Positions 30,444 to 41,064 of a stretch of 64,000 nucleotides of DNA are shown piece by piece (the stretch's first letter is position 1; each line of letters opens with the position of its first letter). The stretch is from assembly GCA_027604705.1 (NCBI GenBank), contig JADHYV010000034.1:1-64000 (forward strand). Reading direction: 5' to 3'. The notes beneath the pieces were generated by a model, which was given only the letters and a program-made list of their open reading frames with translations, did no database searches and had not been told where the DNA came from. The translations under genes and the position numbers were made by a program. Source of the stretch: Allomyces arbusculus. Its lineage: Eukaryota > Blastocladiomycota > Blastocladiomycetes > Blastocladiales > Blastocladiaceae.

Positions 30444-30776
30444 TGTCAGAGCTGGCAGCTTGCGCCGTCTTCAGGAAAGAGCATGAGCCCGCTTGAGCCA
30501 ACATCCGGTGTGCTGTGATGGACACCATGTGTGCTTTCTGCTTCTGGTGTGCTTTGCCTTTGCTCGCGCATTGCCTTTGCCCGTGCTTTGCCTGGTCGCA
30601 AAAGTTATCGGCTCTCACATCACGATAAATTACATCTTTTCAAGGGGCGGACTAAGTCCGACACGGCAAAGCAGCACCCATTTCCAGCTTCAATCAAAAT
30701 TTCGGATCCAAGAGAAAAGAAATAAATACCTGACGACCTGCCAGCACGGCAACACGTCGTGTTTGGTGGAGCGCAT
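30444..30776. other. Intergenic
   Basis: Locally AT-richer around 30600-30740. No gene seen. Confidence 0.45.
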
Positions 30777-31888
30777 TTAGATAATGCGCCCAGGACTCCT
30801 TCCCACTGCATGGACGCTGTTCTTCACTTCACAGACGGCGCGCCAGTCCAAGTCTCCACTCGGGAGAAAGCGGGCCGTCATCTCCACCATAAGCTCCGTG
30901 AGCTGTGTCGCGTTCTTGAAGACGGCAATCGTTGAAAGTAAGGGACACGAGCGACCGGAACCACACCTCGATCAGCGGATCAAGCGCGGACCCCACCGTC
31001 GACGCCGCGGGGCCCCGATGGACCACAACCGAGAGCTCCTGGAGCTGGTTCTGAGTCTGCAATAACAGGGCCAGATATGCCGTCTCGCGTGTGGTCAGGC
31101 TGTGTACGTTCAGCGCCAAGTGTCGCAATGTACTCGAGGGTACTGCCGCGGAAAAGGCGGCCCAGTCGTGCCGCTTGGCGGTCGCGTCAGCAGTCAGGGA
31201 TATGTGCAGCGACTGGAGACATTGCATGCGGGACATTGCAGGCGGGCGAGCAGCGTTGGTGGTGGCGGGACCGTGCCAGCGGCAACAAACCGAGGGCCGA
31301 GCGCGTCAGGAGAGAGCGGGATCTAAAAGGGACGCGGCACAACGAAGCGCGTCGGGTCGTTGGGTAGGGCCTGTGGTGCCTGGGTAGCGACATAAATGCA
31401 CGGCATCCATTTCGGACCGGCAAAGCTTGAGTGCGGCACGACTGCGATGGGCGCAAATGAAGCATGAATTGCGGCCTTGGAGCCGCTTGCGTCCGCTGGT
31501 TCGAGGTGGAAAGAATGCGCAAGAACAGCGCGCGCGTCCTTGCTGCCCTTGTTGTCTTCAAAGCGAATCAAAACCGCAAACTGGCGCACATGTCTAATGC
31601 AGGGGTCATGGCGGCAGCGGCCAGGTGCGGCGAGGCCAGGGCCAGCGGGACGAGCGCCGTGCCCGGCAACCGCGCGACAATCATGGACTGCAGCTCACAA
31701 GGTAGATGCTCGAGCGGCGCCAATGGAATGCGAGTCGGTGAGGCCCGGACTCGGGATGCTTTCAGGTGATTGGTTCCATCATCGCGGCGCCGGCGCTTGT
31801 GTGAGGGGAGCAACAGCGGCGTCGTTTGCGTTAGGTCGGCCATGACGAGAAGCAGGTCAGGGCCGCGTAAATCGTTGGAGCTGCGCAA
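30777..31888 (-). pseudogene. Decayed F-box / leucine-rich-repeat-like gene
   Basis: Reading leftward, a segment starting near 31888 ends in an F-box-like string (PLEHLPCELQSMIVARLPGTALVPLALASPHLAAA). It is followed by coding-like stretches in other frames: 31589-31323 (VLIRFEDNKGS..), 31236-30900 (LQSLHISLTADA, LRHLALNVHSLTTRETAYLALLL, resembling leucine-rich repeats) and finally TQLTELMVEMTARFLPSGDLDWRAV in yet another frame, ending at 30777. No GT-AG introns join these frames cleanly. The simplest reading is an F-box/LRR protein gene with several frameshifts. Unusual introns or sequence errors are alternatives. Confidence 0.45.
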
Positions 31889-32126
31889 GCTTTATCGACG
31901 GCGAAAACGGGCGGAGTGTTGGAAGTTGAGGACGGGCAGTTGAGGACTTCGCCGATGTTTCGGTCGTCCTTGGCAAGAGATGAAGCCTTGGCCAGGGAAA
32001 TTCCATCACAGTGCCCAGAGCACGTGTGAATTGAATCGAGTCGGAAATTACGTGTACCTGTGCACTTCATCGACCTTGTTTCGGCTTGCTCAAGAGCTCC
32101 CCCTCCCGGGAACGGATATCGTCGCC

Positions 32127-33847
32127 ATGGTACATTGATGCCCCTGCTCAACAGCTCCACGCACGACCAAGACGACGGGCACGACCAGCACGCTGCAATG
32201 TCGGCACGACGAGCGCCATGGAGCGCACCGACGACCTCGGCGGCATCGCCATCAAAACATCCGCTGTGGCCATTGTGACCGAAACGGATGCATGGCCGTG
32301 ACCACCCCCGGCCACTCGCTCTGCGCTCCACGACCCCGTCTTGCATCCGCACCGAAACCATGCCAACTCGTGCTGTTGAGCCGAGGCTGCGCTACTGTGC
32401 CGATTTCGGGCCATGATGCTGAACTCGTGTAATTTTACCGAAGTCGGTGCTTTTTGCCGAGCTCGGGCTGTCTTGCCCAAATCGTGCCAGCGTGCTGAGC
32501 TCGTGCATCGCGCCGCAAGACTGTCGTCGTTGAAGTCGGTGCTTTCGTGTCCGAAATCGTGCTCCCGTGCTGAAATCGTGCTGCATGTTGAAGGCGTGCT
32601 GTCGTGCCCGAAATTGGCTGTCGAAACCTCGTTTTTTTCCTGAACAATTGCACTAACCGTGTCTTTGTGCCCGCTTTGCTTGCTAGTCCCACCGCAAGTT
32701 TGAGCACCCCCGCCACGGCTCGCTCGGTTTCCTGCCGCGCAAGCGCTGCGTGCGCTCGCGTGGTAAGGTCAAGTCGTTCCCCAAGGACGACGCCAAGAAG
32801 CCCGTGCACCTCACGGCCTTCCTCGGCTACAAGGCCGGCATGACGCACATTGTCCGCGACCTGGACCGCCCGGCGTCGAAGATGCACAAGAAGGAGATTG
32901 TCGAGGCCGTCACGATCATCGAGACGCCGCCCATGGTCATTGTTGGTGTTGTCGGCTACGTCGAGACGCCGCGTGGCCTGCGCACGCTCACGACCGTCTG
33001 GGCGGAGCATCTCTCGGAGGAGGTCAAGCGCCGCTTCTACAAGAACTGGTACAAGTCGAAGAAGAAGGCCTTCACGCGCTATGCGCAGAAGTACGCCGAC
33101 GGCGCCAAGGACATCACGCGCGAGCTTGAGCGCATCAAGAAGTACTGCCAGGTCGTGCGCGTGCTCGCCCACACGCAGATCCGCAAGGTCAAGATTGGCC
33201 AGAAGAAGGCGCACCTCATGGAGATCCAGCTCAACGGTGGCTCGATCGCGCAGAAGGTCGAGTGGGCCAAGGAGCACTTCGAGAAGGAGGTCGACATCAA
33301 GTCGGTCTTCGAGCAGGACGAGAACATCGACATCATTGGTGTCACTAAGGGTCACGGTTACGAGGGTGTCACGCACCGCTGGGGCACCAAGAAGCTGCCG
33401 CGCAAGACGCACCGCGGTCTGCGCAAGATCGCTTGTATCGGTGCCTGGCATCCGTCGCGCGTCATGTACTCGGTGCCGCGCGCTGGTCAGAACGGTTTCC
33501 ACCACCGTACCGAGCTCAACAAGAAGATCTACCGCGTCTCGCACGGCGCCGAGGCCGGCTCGGGCTCGACCGACTTCGACATCACGGCCAAGACGATCAA
33601 CCCCATGGGCGGCTTCCCGCACTACGGTATGGTCAACGAGGACTTCCTCATGATCAAGGGCTGCTGCGTCGGCACGCGCAAGCGCGTCGTCACGCTCCGC
33701 AAGTCGATGCTCGTGCACACGTCGCGCGCCTCGCTCGAGAAGATCTCGCTCAAGTTCATCGACACGTCGTCGAAGTTCGGCCACGGCCGCTTCCAGACGT
33801 CCGACGAGAAGAAGGCCTTCCTTGGCACGCTCAAGAAGGACCTGTAA
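32127..33847 (+). CDS. RPL3: 60S ribosomal protein L3 (uL3)
   Basis: The main exon 32687-33847 starts with [20 protein letters not shown] and runs to the stop: 386 codons, which with an initiator Met is 387, the same as yeast L3. Family strings include [53 protein letters not shown] and [21 protein letters not shown]3 sits near the peptidyl-transferase centre. The first codon must come from an upstream exon. The only ATG directly followed by a GT-type donor in the preceding 600 bases is 32127-32129 in GTCGCCATG|GTACAT, giving an ATG-only first exon and a 557-base intron with a CACTAAC branch site. ATG-only exons are common in fungal ribosomal genes. The main exon is certain; the first exon is inferred. 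Confidence 0.9.
32387..32625. repeat. Degenerate tandem repeat in the RPL3 intron, unit 17-20 bases
   Basis: About twelve units of the form CGTGCCGAAATCGTGCT, with variants such as GCTGAACTCGTG, CCGAAGTCGGTGCT and CCGAGCTCGGGCTG. Unit length drifts between 17 and 20 bases. It fills the second half of the predicted first intron of RPL3. Confidence 0.7.
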
Positions 33848-35013
33848 GTGGGCCCTGTGTTGTGCTTGGCTCGGTGCCGGTTGGGTGCTTTGTCAAATAC
33901 ATGGCTCGGTTGATGAGGATCTTTCTCTTTCTCTGACTGCCTTCTGTTGTCAGACCATTTCATTCCCGCTTTGGTCCTTCAGCACCATTTGGCCAAGTGC
34001 CCGCCCATACAGCAGGATGCAGTTTCCGGACTTTGGCACCTCCAGCAAAAAGAACTGGCCATGCGCCACAAGCCGTTGAGAGAACAGCTCAAGCATCACA
34101 TTTCCTGTCCGTGGAGTGCGATGCATCACAACGCTAACGCTGTAGCACACTTGCTGCTCAACGCCGTCGTCCATCACGCCAGACAAGGATTGAACTCGAC
34201 CTAAATTCCGGGAGACCGCAGGCACTCCCCAGCGATTAGCGCTTGGCCATCACCCCAGTAAGCGCGTAATCCGTTGCATGTCTCCTCCTCTTGTTGCTTG
34301 CCAACAACCGAACCGGAGCAACAGCAGTCAATCACGCTTGCAGAGCTGATTTGAACGCGTGCTTGAGTGCGTTTCACTCCCTCAAATCTCACTTTTTTCA
34401 AACCCAACAAATGACAATCTGATCACGCCCAGTCGACTTCATGTCGACTTCATGTGTCTCTCTCGTTCACGCGTTCGCGATGCCGACGACGGTCGGGACG
34501 AGCCGCAACGGATAATTGATTCATGCGACTCCAAACCGCGCTTTCGGTGGTTGAATGGAATGTGTGTGGAAGTGGTTCGCCACGCGAAAATTGAACTGGC
34601 GAGTTGCTGGTCCATGGCGATGGTGGGCAGTGCCAAAGAACCGACATCGCCAGTCCCCAGTAAAGCATAACGAGCAACATCGCGCGCGGAATATGACGAG
34701 GGCAAGGCGTCAAGTTCAATCAATCTGGCGTGAAATGGGTGGACAACACCGCGCCGTTGAACCTAACACCAATACCAATACTATAGACAACCGAAGATGT
34801 AGGGGATGTCGCAAAGGGGCAGGATCGTATGCAAGGTGCACGAACATGGGCACGCCAGAGGAAAAAAAAAATGAAGGGAGAGAGGGAGAGAGACACGACA
34901 CCAGGATCTAACACCACAGGGGTGCGAGAGATGGAGACCAAAACTGAATCTGCGGGACGGGACGGACGGGCAACTCGGTTCTATTGCCCCTGCCCGCTCT
35001 AGGCCGTGGCACT
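33848..35013. other. Intergenic between convergent genes
   Basis: Holds the ends of RPL3 (plus) and the type I membrane protein gene (minus). Includes a doubled GTCGACTTCAT near 34433 and an A-run followed by GAGAG repeats near 34862. A tRNA-like pair of boxes on the minus strand near 34195-34265 does not fold properly. No gene supported. Confidence 0.5.
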
Positions 35014-37258
35014 CTACGACGGCGGCGGCGACTGCTTCTGCGACTGCGTCGATGGCGTGCGCGTCGGCGCTTGCGGGACGGGGCTCGCGGGCGGCGGTCC
35101 TTGCTGCTGTTGCTGCGATGGCGTGCGGGCGAGCGGGGAACCTTGCTGTTGCTGCTGTGACGGCGCACGCGCGAGCGGCGCGCCCACACTCGACCCGACC
35201 ACCGACCCCGCGGGGGCACCGACCACCGACCCGGTCCCCGCATTCGGCGCCATCTGCTGCTGCTGTTGCGGCGCGTAATACTGCGGCGCCATCGCGGGCG
35301 ACGCCGCCATGTAATACATGCTTTGGTGCCCGCCAGCGGTCGCAGCCGGGTATGCCATGGGCGTCAACGCAATTGCCTGCCCCGTGACCGGATCCAGCGT
35401 CACGGGCACAGGCGCGCCAGTAACCGGGTCGTACGCCATATACTGCTGCCCCTGCGGCGCGCCGTACATACTGTGCACCGTCGCGGACCCGGACGACATG
35501 CCCGTCGCCTGCATCTGGATCGGTTGCGGCCCGGCGGTCTTGACCGGGTCCATGTAGAGCTGGCCGGTCGTAGTCGCGATGTTGCCGCCGCCCATGGCCG
35601 CAGGCGCCGCGGGCTTCATCGCGTCAATCGGGTTTGCACCCATCGGGTGCAACCCGGGGTCCCGCATCCCGCCGGACCCGCGACGACCAATCGTGCGCGA
35701 CAAGCTGCGGCCGAGCGACTTGAGTGCCGAAGGCGACGCGCCCGACTTGGACCGGGACCGGTTCATGGCGACAAACGCAACTACGACAATCCCTGCGGCG
35801 GCCACACCCATGATAATGCCCGCGACGGGTACGGGCGACGAATCCGACGACGAACTGGACGTGCCCGAAATCGCGTTGGGCAGGTACTGCTTTTTCCAGT
35901 TGGTGATGATCGTTGGGCACTGCGACTTGACGACCGGGTCCAAGTCGGTGCACGAGTCGGCGCGAACGCACGCCGAGAATTGCGACCAGTACCCGCACTT
36001 GCCCATGCCGCCTTCAATTGTGTCGCCGGACAGGCACGTGTCGGCGTTCGACGACCGCATGACCGAGGTCTTGAGCATGGTCACGTACTGCGCGCCCTTG
36101 GCCTTGTACTCGGCGGGCATGTTGCAGAGCGTCGTGTTGTCGAGGTTTGACTGCACGAGCGCGGCACGCGCGTCCATGGTGGTCGCGCAGATCGGGAAGA
36201 CCGAGTCGACCGAGCACGGGTCCTGCTTGTTCTTGAAGTAGGTGACGATGTCGACGAGGAACGCGGAAATGTAGTAGCGCTAATGAACGAGAATGGATGG
36301 GGTTAGCACGGATACCAAAGGACGCGTCGCGTCGCGTTAGTGCCAAATCGAAGCGTACCTGATCCGGCAACTTGCACCCGGCCATGCGCTCATTGTAAAA
36401 ATCGACTTCGTTCGAGACCAGCGACCATTTCCCGGAACCCCACAGGTTCATGAACATGGAAATGTCGGTGAAGTTGGATGGGAAGACGGCCGGGTCGTAC
36501 TTTTCTGCAAAGCGTTCCTGGAAGTAGGGACGCACGTCGACGGGCAGGTAGGCGTTGGTCAAGGCTGGTCGGCGCGAAAGAACACGAGGTCATGAGTTAA
36601 ATGATGGTGAATGGTGATCCGCCAAGCCAGCTCCCGAAAATGGGCCATGACACGCCAAGCAGTCGCGCCACCAATGACTGCCCTTCGACCCAAATAAAAA
36701 TAAGAATGAGAACGTACTGCTCAACGTCCAAATCTTGCTCAACACCAAGCACTCGACCTTCTTGCCCTTGGGCACGCACCGGCCTTCCTTGCACGGGTCG
36801 TTTTCCGGGTCCTCGTCATCGGTCGACGTCGGAGACGGCGTCGCCTTGTTATTGCTCGTCGGCGACGCGTCGGCCTTGTTGTCCTTTGTCGGTGACGGCG
36901 ACGGCGACGGGGACGCCTTGTTGTTGGGCGACGGCGATGCCGCAGCGGGGGAGGGCGATGCATTGCTCTTGTCATTGCTCGTTGGGGACGGCGACGCGTC
37001 GGCCTTGGCCGCGGGCGAGGGCGAGGCGGCCGGGGACCCACCGCCAGACTTGTCGCCGCCCGAGTCGGCGGCCACGACCACATCCTTGTTGCCCGTGGCG
37101 AGCGCGGCGCCGGCTTGCGGAGCTGCCAAGGCGGTGCGCGGTGCGGCACTCAGCGCAACGACGAGTAACAGTGCGAGGACCGTGGCCAGGACCGCGGCGG
37201 GCCACCGGCGGCGGTGCCGGCGGCGCGCAGACGGCGCGGCAGCGGTACGGGCGGGCAT
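35014..37258 (-). CDS. Type I membrane protein, Cys-containing ectodomain, PQ-rich tail
   Basis: Exons (minus) 37258-36718, 36564-36359 and 36279-35014; 670 residues. A basic N-terminus is followed by a hydrophobic signal or signal-anchor (AVLATVLALLLVVALSAAP), then a Ser/Pro/Lys/Asn/Asp-rich stalk with many SPSP and PSP motifs. A folded ectodomain follows with about a dozen cysteines (NDPCKEGRC..., CLSGDTIEGGMGKCGYW, SACVRADSCTDLD, SQCP) and several N-glycosylation sequons. One membrane helix comes next (VAGIIMGVAAAGIVVVAFVAM) with a basic stop-transfer, and a long Pro/Gln/Met/Ala-rich cytosolic tail. The architecture resembles a cell-wall or surface sensor: a stalk, a Cys domain, one helix and a disordered tail. 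I recognise no named family. Both donors are GTACG-type. Confidence 0.7.
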
Positions 37259-37845
37259 GGTCGGTCGCGAATTCGTGAGATAGGGCGGGCAGCAGCGGGC
37301 AGGCGGCCGTGAACGTCCAGCGTGGTCGGGCACGCGCGCTTGCTTGCCGGTCGATTGGAGGTCCGAGAATTGGTCGGTCGGTCGGTCGGGAGCGCGGGGT
37401 TGTGGCGGCCGGCCGGTCTATGGGGGGTCGCGGTCGCGCGGGCGGCGAATGCGGCAGGTTCTTGGCGCGGCCGCGGTCTATGGGGGGAGAGGCGAGGGCT
37501 GGTCGGCGACGATATCGTCGTCGCTGCCGTCGTCGTCGTCAGTCGTCGCGTGCGCGAAAAGAATGAGAGGACCACGTTCGAGTGCTGATGGCTGCGGCTG
37601 GGCGGTTGTCGTTTTTTGTGAGCGAAAGATCGTTTCTGGGCGCAACGAGTGGCGAAAGTCGTCCCTGCCCAGCCCGGCCTGCCACACGCGTCATTGGCGT
37701 CCGCGCGGCTGGCCGATGCGTAAATCGATGCGTAACATGTTTTCGGCGCAATGCGGCAAAACGAGCGTCCCGCCTGGGCGTTCCTCAGTCGCACGTGCGC
37801 GCGGGAGACACTGTTGACCTCGGCCCCGTCTTGTGGATCGAGACC

Positions 37846-37888
<43 letters not shown>

Positions 37889-37988
37889 AGACAGGGGCGC
37901 GCTTCGCATCGCCAGCAATCATGACCAGCATCTACCTAAATATTGCTACATTTAAACAATCACGGCCCGGCACGCGTCCACCCCACCG
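37259..37988. other. Intergenic with a CGA microsatellite
   Basis: 5' flank of the type I membrane protein gene and 3' flank of the ABHD11-like gene, both minus. Contains (CGA)14. Runs of GGTCGGTCGGTCGG occur near 37370. No gene seen. Confidence 0.5.
37847..37888. repeat. (CGA)14 microsatellite
   Basis: Fourteen perfect CGA units in non-coding DNA, about 100 bases past the stop of the ABHD11-like gene. Confidence 0.9.
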
Positions 37989-38951
37989 CTAGCTGCTCCC
38001 CATCTCGCCGTCGGTCCGGCTGATCCACTCGCCCACCACTTTCGCAAACTCGGTCGGCCGCTCCGCATGCGGCCAGTGGCCCGCATTCATATCTACCACC
38101 TCGCTCCGCGGGAACCACGCCTTGATCTTGTCCAAGTGCGCGTCCTGAATGTACCCGCTCCTGGTGCCACGCACAAACAGCGTCGGGCGGTCATACACGG
38201 CTGCGTGTGCCGGCGCCGGCGTCCCATCTTGCTGCGGCAACGTAAACTTCCACATGGTCGGCATAAACTGCGCGATCGTCGGCAGATTGACCCGGAACTT
38301 CATGACCCCGGCCTCGTTCGGGTCCGGGACCAGGTTCGTCAACAAAAAGTGCCGTAGATTGATATCGGGCACGGCCGCCTCCATGAGCCGGTGCGCGTCG
38401 CGCCGTGAATGCACGCGCGCCGCGTCGATCTCCTGCATGATTTCGAGGTACCGGACAAACGCCGTTGACGGCGGCATCGCGCACGGTGCGACATCGACAA
38501 CGACCAGACGACGAAACAGGTCCGGGTGCGTGATGGCGGCCACCATGGCGACACGCCCACCGAGCGAGTGGCCCATGAGCGTAGCGTGTTGTGTAGGGAG
38601 GGATGTGGCAAGCTGCGTCACGTCGGCGGCCATACTGGCATAGTCCATGTGCGGCGTGTGTGGCGACGTGCCGTGGTTGCGCAGGTCGACCGGGATCACG
38701 TTGCGAGGCGTCGGCAGGTGGGCGGGCAGCTGGGTTTGCGCCATGGTGCGCCAGTTGGCCTTGGATCCGAACAGGCCGTGCAGGATCAGAACCGGGTCGC
38801 CTGTTGGTTGCTCGCCGGTCGGTGGAGCGTGCACGGTATGGCTGAGCGGGACGGTGACCATGGACCTTACTGCTGCTGTTGAGATGGTCGCGGGCGCGGG
38901 CAGGGCGGCACGGACGGGCCCCGCGGCCCACCTGGCGGCCGAGCGGATCAT
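37989..38951 (-). CDS. ABHD11-like mitochondrial alpha/beta hydrolase
   Basis: Single exon, 320 residues from the Met at 38951, chosen because MIRSAARWAAGPVRAALPA is a good mitochondrial presequence; an open frame continues upstream but looks non-coding. The alpha/beta-hydrolase signatures are in order: oxyanion HGLFGSKANW (59-68), DLRNHGTSPHT, the nucleophile elbow GHSLGG with Ser129, and the late His in NAGHWPHAERP. RNHG and FGSKANW are typical of the ABHD11 family (yeast Imo32), mitochondrial serine hydrolases; the animal enzyme protects 2-oxoglutarate dehydrogenase. The acid residue is probably the Asp near VVVDVAPC, but this is not certain. It is divergent from the paraoxonase-like gene, sharing a 539-base promoter region. 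Confidence 0.83.
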   Translation of the reverse strand: MIRSAARWAAGPVRAALPAPATISTAAVRSMVTVPLSHTVHAPPTGEQPTGDPVLILHGLFGSKANWRTMAQTQLPAHLPTPRNVIPVDLRNHGTSPHTPHMDYASMAADVTQLATSLPTQHATLMGHSLGGRVAMVAAITHPDLFRRLVVVDVAPCAMPPSTAFVRYLEIMQEIDAARVHSRRDAHRLMEAAVPDINLRHFLLTNLVPDPNEAGVMKFRVNLPTIAQFMPTMWKFTLPQQDGTPAPAHAAVYDRPTLFVRGTRSGYIQDAHLDKIKAWFPRSEVVDMNAGHWPHAERPTEFAKVVGEWISRTDGEMGSS

Positions 38952-39490
38952 GCTGGGGCGAGTGCGGGCAGTGCCGAGCTGCTGCCAGCTATGGTACAAG
39001 ATGGAGGGCTGTCGACGTCGACCACGACGACGCTGGCGAGGGGCGACAGATGATAAACGGTTCAGCGGACTCAGCGGCGGACGTGTTGCGGTGGGCAAAT
39101 GCGCGTGAGCGGGCGTGACCGTGTCGTCGCGCGGCGGGCCCGAGCGCTTTCGTTTTTGGAGCCAACCGGAACGATTCAGCCTGTCCTGAAGGACTTCCAT
39201 CACATCCGACAACCCGGCGCCACTGTTTCACGACGTTGACGCCCTTCGCCACCGTCGCCTGCCGTCGCCACGCTGCAGCACCCGCCGCCGCAGCACCTTT
39301 CGCACCGACCAGCGAGCAACCGACGCCGCACGCGACGTCTACCGCGCCTGCACCCGCGCCCAGCTCACGCTCCCCAGCTGTGATCATCGTCTTGACTACA
39401 CGCTGCGATCTGCTGCAACGCACACCGAGAAACAAAAAATCGGGAACGAGAAGAAATCGCGAAGAAACGGGAATATCAACACCAACCAAC
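38952..39490. other. Shared divergent promoter region
   Basis: Lies between the ABHD11-like gene (minus) and the paraoxonase-like gene (plus). Bases 39230-39490 are C/A-rich leader-like sequence. No clear TATA box. Confidence 0.5.
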
Positions 39491-41064
39491 ATGGCCGGCA
39501 CCGTGCTCAAGTCGTGCGCGCTGTTCACGGCCCTTTTCATCGCTGCGCTCGCCGTAGTCGCTGCCCTCTATTGGCCCGCGATTAAGCGCACGCACGAACT
39601 GTGGTTCCCGACGCGCGTCGCCAAGAACCTCGACCAGTGCACCTACCTCGACAAGAACCTGTTTGGCTGCGAGGATATCGTCGTGCACGGCAAGTACGCC
39701 TATCTCGGTATGTTAATCCTGATCTGTCGACGAGGGACCCAGGTTGGCGTTCAAACCCGCTTTCTGACGCATCATTCCTATGAACGTAGCCTGCGCCGAC
39801 CAACAGGCGCGCACGGGCTTCTGGCCACCGCTCGGGTTTCTCAACAAGTCGACTGACACGACCATGAAGGACCAAGTGCTCGTCTACGATTTCGAGGAGC
39901 AGACGCTCACGCCGCTCGTCGTGCGCGGGTACAATGGTGATTTCTCGCTGCACGGCCTGTCGGTCATCGACCACCACGTCAAGAAGAACAAGGTGACGCT
40001 GCACCTCGTCAACCACAAGCGGTCGGGCAGCTGCATCGATATCTTTGACCACCGCGTGTACGTGCTCCTCCCCTGCCTCTGGTCGAAAGCGCTCATATCG
40101 ACCGTGTATGTGCAACTGACCTGCTCCACCCATCATAGCGGCACCAACGAGCTCCTCTACGGTGAGACCGTATGCGACCCGTTGATCCGGTCGCCCGACG
40201 CCATTATTCCGTTGACGCGCAACTCGTTCTACGTCACCAACTACCTGTCGATTGGGCCCAACGTTACCAAGATGGACATTGTCCTCGACATGGCGCTCGC
40301 GCGGCCCACGTCCGATCTGGTCTTCCGCACTGAGGACGGCCAAATCAAGATGGTGCGGAACGGCATCAAGGGGGCCAACGGGCTTGCGCTCACGGCCAAC
40401 AAGAACCAACTGTGGATGACCGAGTCGCTCTCGTACGCTGCTTCTTTTTTTTAGTGACGCTTGTGGGGATGGAACAGTAAAACTGACAGAGGGTGTGGTC
40501 TATAGGGGCGAGCTGTGGATCTTCGACATCCAGGCCGACGGCTCCCTGCGCGAATCAGAAAAGCGCATCACGCTCTCCTTCTTCCCGGACAACGTGCACA
40601 TGGTTCCGGAAACCGGCGCCATGGTCGTCTCTGGCCCGGGCGGCATGCTTAACGCCGCGCGCGCCGACGGGTACCAGTTCCGGTACCAGCCTGACGCGAA
40701 CCCGCCTTCGTCCAAGACCGCGTCCAAGGGCTCTTCCCCTAAGCCTGCTCCCGCGGCCAGCAAGAAAAAGGACGCGCTGCCCGTTGGCCCCGGTGTCCCG
40801 TCAGTCGTCGCGATCGTGACAAATGCGACCTCGCACCACGACCAGTTCTACGGGCAAAAGTACGTGCCGCGCGAAGTGTTTGTGGACCCGAAGGGCAATT
40901 TCTTGTTTGCCGCGTCGGTTGCCGCTGTGCATTGGCCGTCGCAGACGGTATTGCTCGGTGGGCCTATGATGAAGGGGGTTGTCAAGTGCCCGTGGCCCGC
41001 GGGCGCAGAGAAGGCGCCGGTCGCTGGTGGGAAGAAGGCGGCTGCGGAGAAGAACGAGCTGTAA
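39491..41064 (+). CDS. Paraoxonase/arylesterase-like protein
   Basis: Exons 39491-39707, 39790-40057, 40139-40432 and 40506-41064; 445 residues. An N-terminal hydrophobic helix (LFTALFIAALAVVAALYWP) would anchor the protein in a membrane, as in animal paraoxonases. The six-bladed propeller signatures follow: NLFGCEDIVVHGKYAYLG, GDFSLHGLSVIDHH, VTLHLVNHKRSG.CIDIF, SPDAIIPLTRNSFYVTNYLSIG, KMVRNGIKGANGLALTANKNQLW and FFPDNVHMVPETGAMVVSGPG. The Asn/Asp residues in GANG, PDNVH and NDI-like positions are those that bind the catalytic calcium. Paraoxonases hydrolyse lactones and esters; the substrate here is unknown. A Lys/Ser/Pro-rich insert (about residues 320-352) interrupts the last blade region and is atypical. 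All four exons join with unbroken protein similarity. Confidence 0.8.

Noticed and set aside
32405-32500. Box C/D snoRNA in the RPL3 intron
   Set aside because: ATGATG and CTGA occur at a suitable distance, but both fall inside the degenerate tandem repeat where such strings recur, and no terminal stem is visible.
34190-34270. Possible tRNA on minus (GATGGCCAAGCG ... GAGTTCAATCC)
   Set aside because: Boxes resemble A and B boxes, but the T-stem pairs at only about three positions, the anticodon loop would be ten bases, and the acceptor ends do not match.
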